Assembly (NCBI GenBank): GCA_030460725.1
Contig: JAKECL010000105.1
Span: 1-6,742 of the forward strand
Direction: 5' to 3'
Source of the DNA: Propionibacterium sp.
GTDB lineage: Bacteria > Actinomycetota > Actinomycetes > Actinomycetales > Actinomycetaceae
DNA length: 6,742 nucleotides
In this document: positions 6,408-6,742 of the stretch, in pieces
How the letters are laid out: every line of letters begins with the position of its first letter
Position numbering within the stretch: the stretch's first letter is position 1
Translations under genes and position numbers: made by a program
Notes under the pieces: generated by a model
Databases searched by the model: none
The model's input: only the letters and a program-made list of their open reading frames with translations
What the model was told of the DNA's origin: nothing

Positions 6408-6451
6408 GTGGGGCCGTCCCCGCTGGAGGTCCATCCGCCGGGTCGTCCCGG
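6402..6451 (-). promoter_or_regulatory. Guanidine-II (mini-ykkC) riboswitch controlling the exporter gene
   Basis: Read on the minus strand, hairpin P1 is CCGGG-ACGA-CCCGG (6451-6438, 5 bp) and hairpin P2 is GGGG-ACGG-CCCC (6421-6410, 4 bp). Both have the ACGR tetraloop closed by G-C pairs that defines guanidine-II, in which the two loops dock on each other with guanidinium bound. A 16-nt linker separates them (6437-6422) and contains ACCTCC (6430-6425), fully complementary to the ribosome site GGAGGT (6407-6402) just after P2. The expected mechanism is therefore translational: the linker hides the ribosome site until guanidine stabilises the docked hairpins. Hairpins and complementarity are seen directly; the class and mechanism come from established knowledge of mini-ykkC RNAs; the downstream gene is the expected target. 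Confidence 0.88.
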
Positions 6452-6499
6452 GAAGGGACGGTCCACGTCCTCGACACACGGGTGGGACCGCCACCTCCC

Positions 6500-6528
6500 A
6501 CTCTCGTAAGGAAGTCCGTGCAGGTCAA
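6500..6528 (-). promoter_or_regulatory. Weak candidate promoter for the riboswitch-exporter transcript
   Basis: On the minus strand TTGACC (6528-6523) is a 5/6 match to a -35 box and overlaps the stop codon of the preceding reading frame. At 17 bp the -10 position reads GAGAGT (6505-6500), only a 3/6 match. Transcription would start near 6493, about 40 nt before riboswitch hairpin P1. Without transcript data this is tentative. Confidence 0.25.
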
Positions 6529-6716
6529 GACCCCGACACGGAGTACGCCTGCCCTGCTGAGCGTGCCACGGGCAGGTCCGCGCGGTAGCGCTCCATGAAG
6601 GTCTGGAATCCCGCGACGTCACCGGGGTCCGGCCTCACCGTGGTGCTGGCGGTGTCGGCGAAGGCCACGCGCTCCAGGAAGTCGGAGAGCCCCTCACCCT
6701 GTCCGTGGCGCGCCCG
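6525..6716 (-). pseudogene. C-terminal fragment of an unidentified protein, interrupted upstream by TAA
   Basis: On the minus strand a frame open from 6716 to the TGA at 6527-6525 encodes about 63 residues with about 87% G/C at third codon positions, which supports real coding sequence. It contains LSDFLERVAFADTASTTV, then RPDPGDVAGFQTFMERYRADLPVARSA. The RPDP...RYRxxLPxxR pattern loosely recalls the C-terminal tail of FGGY sugar kinases (xylulokinase type), but this is a weak resemblance. An in-frame TAA at 6719-6717 cuts it off from anything further right. Internal starts (GTG 6668, ATG 6596) exist, without convincing ribosome sites. It may be a decayed gene, the end of a frameshifted gene, or a small gene; the window edge prevents a decision. 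Confidence 0.4.
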
Positions 6717-6720
6717 TTAG

Positions 6721-6738
6721 AGAGCCATCAGAGCCATC
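6721..6738. repeat. Two-copy 9-bp tandem repeat AGAGCCATC
   Basis: AGAGCCATC occurs twice without a gap (6721-6729 and 6730-6738). On the minus strand, in the frame of the fragment at 6525-6716, it reads Met-Ala-Leu-Met-Ala-Leu followed directly by TAA. The array may continue beyond the right edge of the window. Confidence 0.7.
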
Positions 6739-6742
6739 CCCC

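Noticed and set aside
6396..6494. In-frame N-terminal extension of the exporter gene starting at 6494.
   Set aside because: It adds 33 residues unlike the family, and its DNA is the riboswitch. The ATG at 6395 has a good ribosome site and gives the standard 105 residues.
6482..6501. Hairpin GTGGGA / TCCCAC on the minus strand before the riboswitch, considered as a terminator or a further aptamer.
   Set aside because: It has an 8-nt loop, no U-tract and no ACGR loop; it does not match the conserved cores of the guanidine-I or guanidine-III classes that I can recall.
6548..6576. Inverted repeat CCTGCCC / GGGCAGG with a 15-nt loop.
   Set aside because: It lies inside a probable coding fragment, has a long loop and no U-tract, and is easily expected by chance at this G/C content.
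1..6742. Search for CRISPR arrays, tRNA or rRNA genes, transposases or integrase sites.
   Set aside because: No repeat-spacer pattern, no cloverleaf or rRNA-like stretch and no transposase-like protein was seen. The only clear tandem repeat is the two-copy 9-mer at the right edge.

Overview
The window is about 68-70% GC, with G/C-rich third codon positions, GTG starts alongside ATG starts, and an actinobacterial gene order. The block pncB / clpS / DUF2017 / murI / metallo-beta-lactamase-fold gene, with rdgB nearby, matches the order I know from Mycobacterium tuberculosis (Rv1330c, Rv1331, Rv1332, Rv1338, Rv1339, Rv1341). The organism is therefore very probably an actinobacterium. The protein style suggests the Actinomycetaceae, but that is a guess from memory, not a search.

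Layout. Bases 1-620 (+) hold rdgB, a nucleotide-pool cleaning pyrophosphatase cut by the left edge. Bases 711-2091 hold a divergent pair: a small CBU_0592-type membrane protein (-) and a LysR-type regulator (+), with a shared 100-bp control region rich in TTCA/TGAA repeats. Hairpins sit in the convergent gaps on both sides of this pair. Bases 2137-4640 (-) hold a tight four-gene operon, read right to left: clpS, DUF2017, murI and an MBL-fold phosphodiesterase-like gene. Two of its junctions overlap by 4 nt (GTGA and ATGA). pncB (+, 4719-6062) is divergent from clpS, and both starts look leaderless. pncB converges, with a 15-bp gap, on a gdx/sugE guanidinium exporter gene (-, 6078-6395). Beyond it lies the 3' end of an unidentified gene or pseudogene (-) interrupted by an in-frame TAA, with a 9-bp tandem repeat at the window edge.

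The best find is in the leader of gdx/sugE. It carries two GC-rich hairpins with ACGA and ACGG tetraloops, followed at once by the Shine-Dalgarno sequence, and the linker between them is exactly complementary to that Shine-Dalgarno. This is the signature of a guanidine-II (mini-ykkC) riboswitch, and the gene it controls is the expected guanidinium exporter. Overlapping alternative hairpins just upstream could form an off-state. The riboswitch class is known; its presence here and the extra competing folds are what deserve checking.

The rest is mostly housekeeping: NAD salvage (pncB), N-degron proteolysis (clpS), D-glutamate supply for peptidoglycan (murI), probable cyclic-nucleotide turnover (MBL gene) and dITP/XTP removal (rdgB). 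Compared with the mycobacterial order, rdgB points the opposite way and the LysR pair sits at the junction, so this looks like a rearrangement point.
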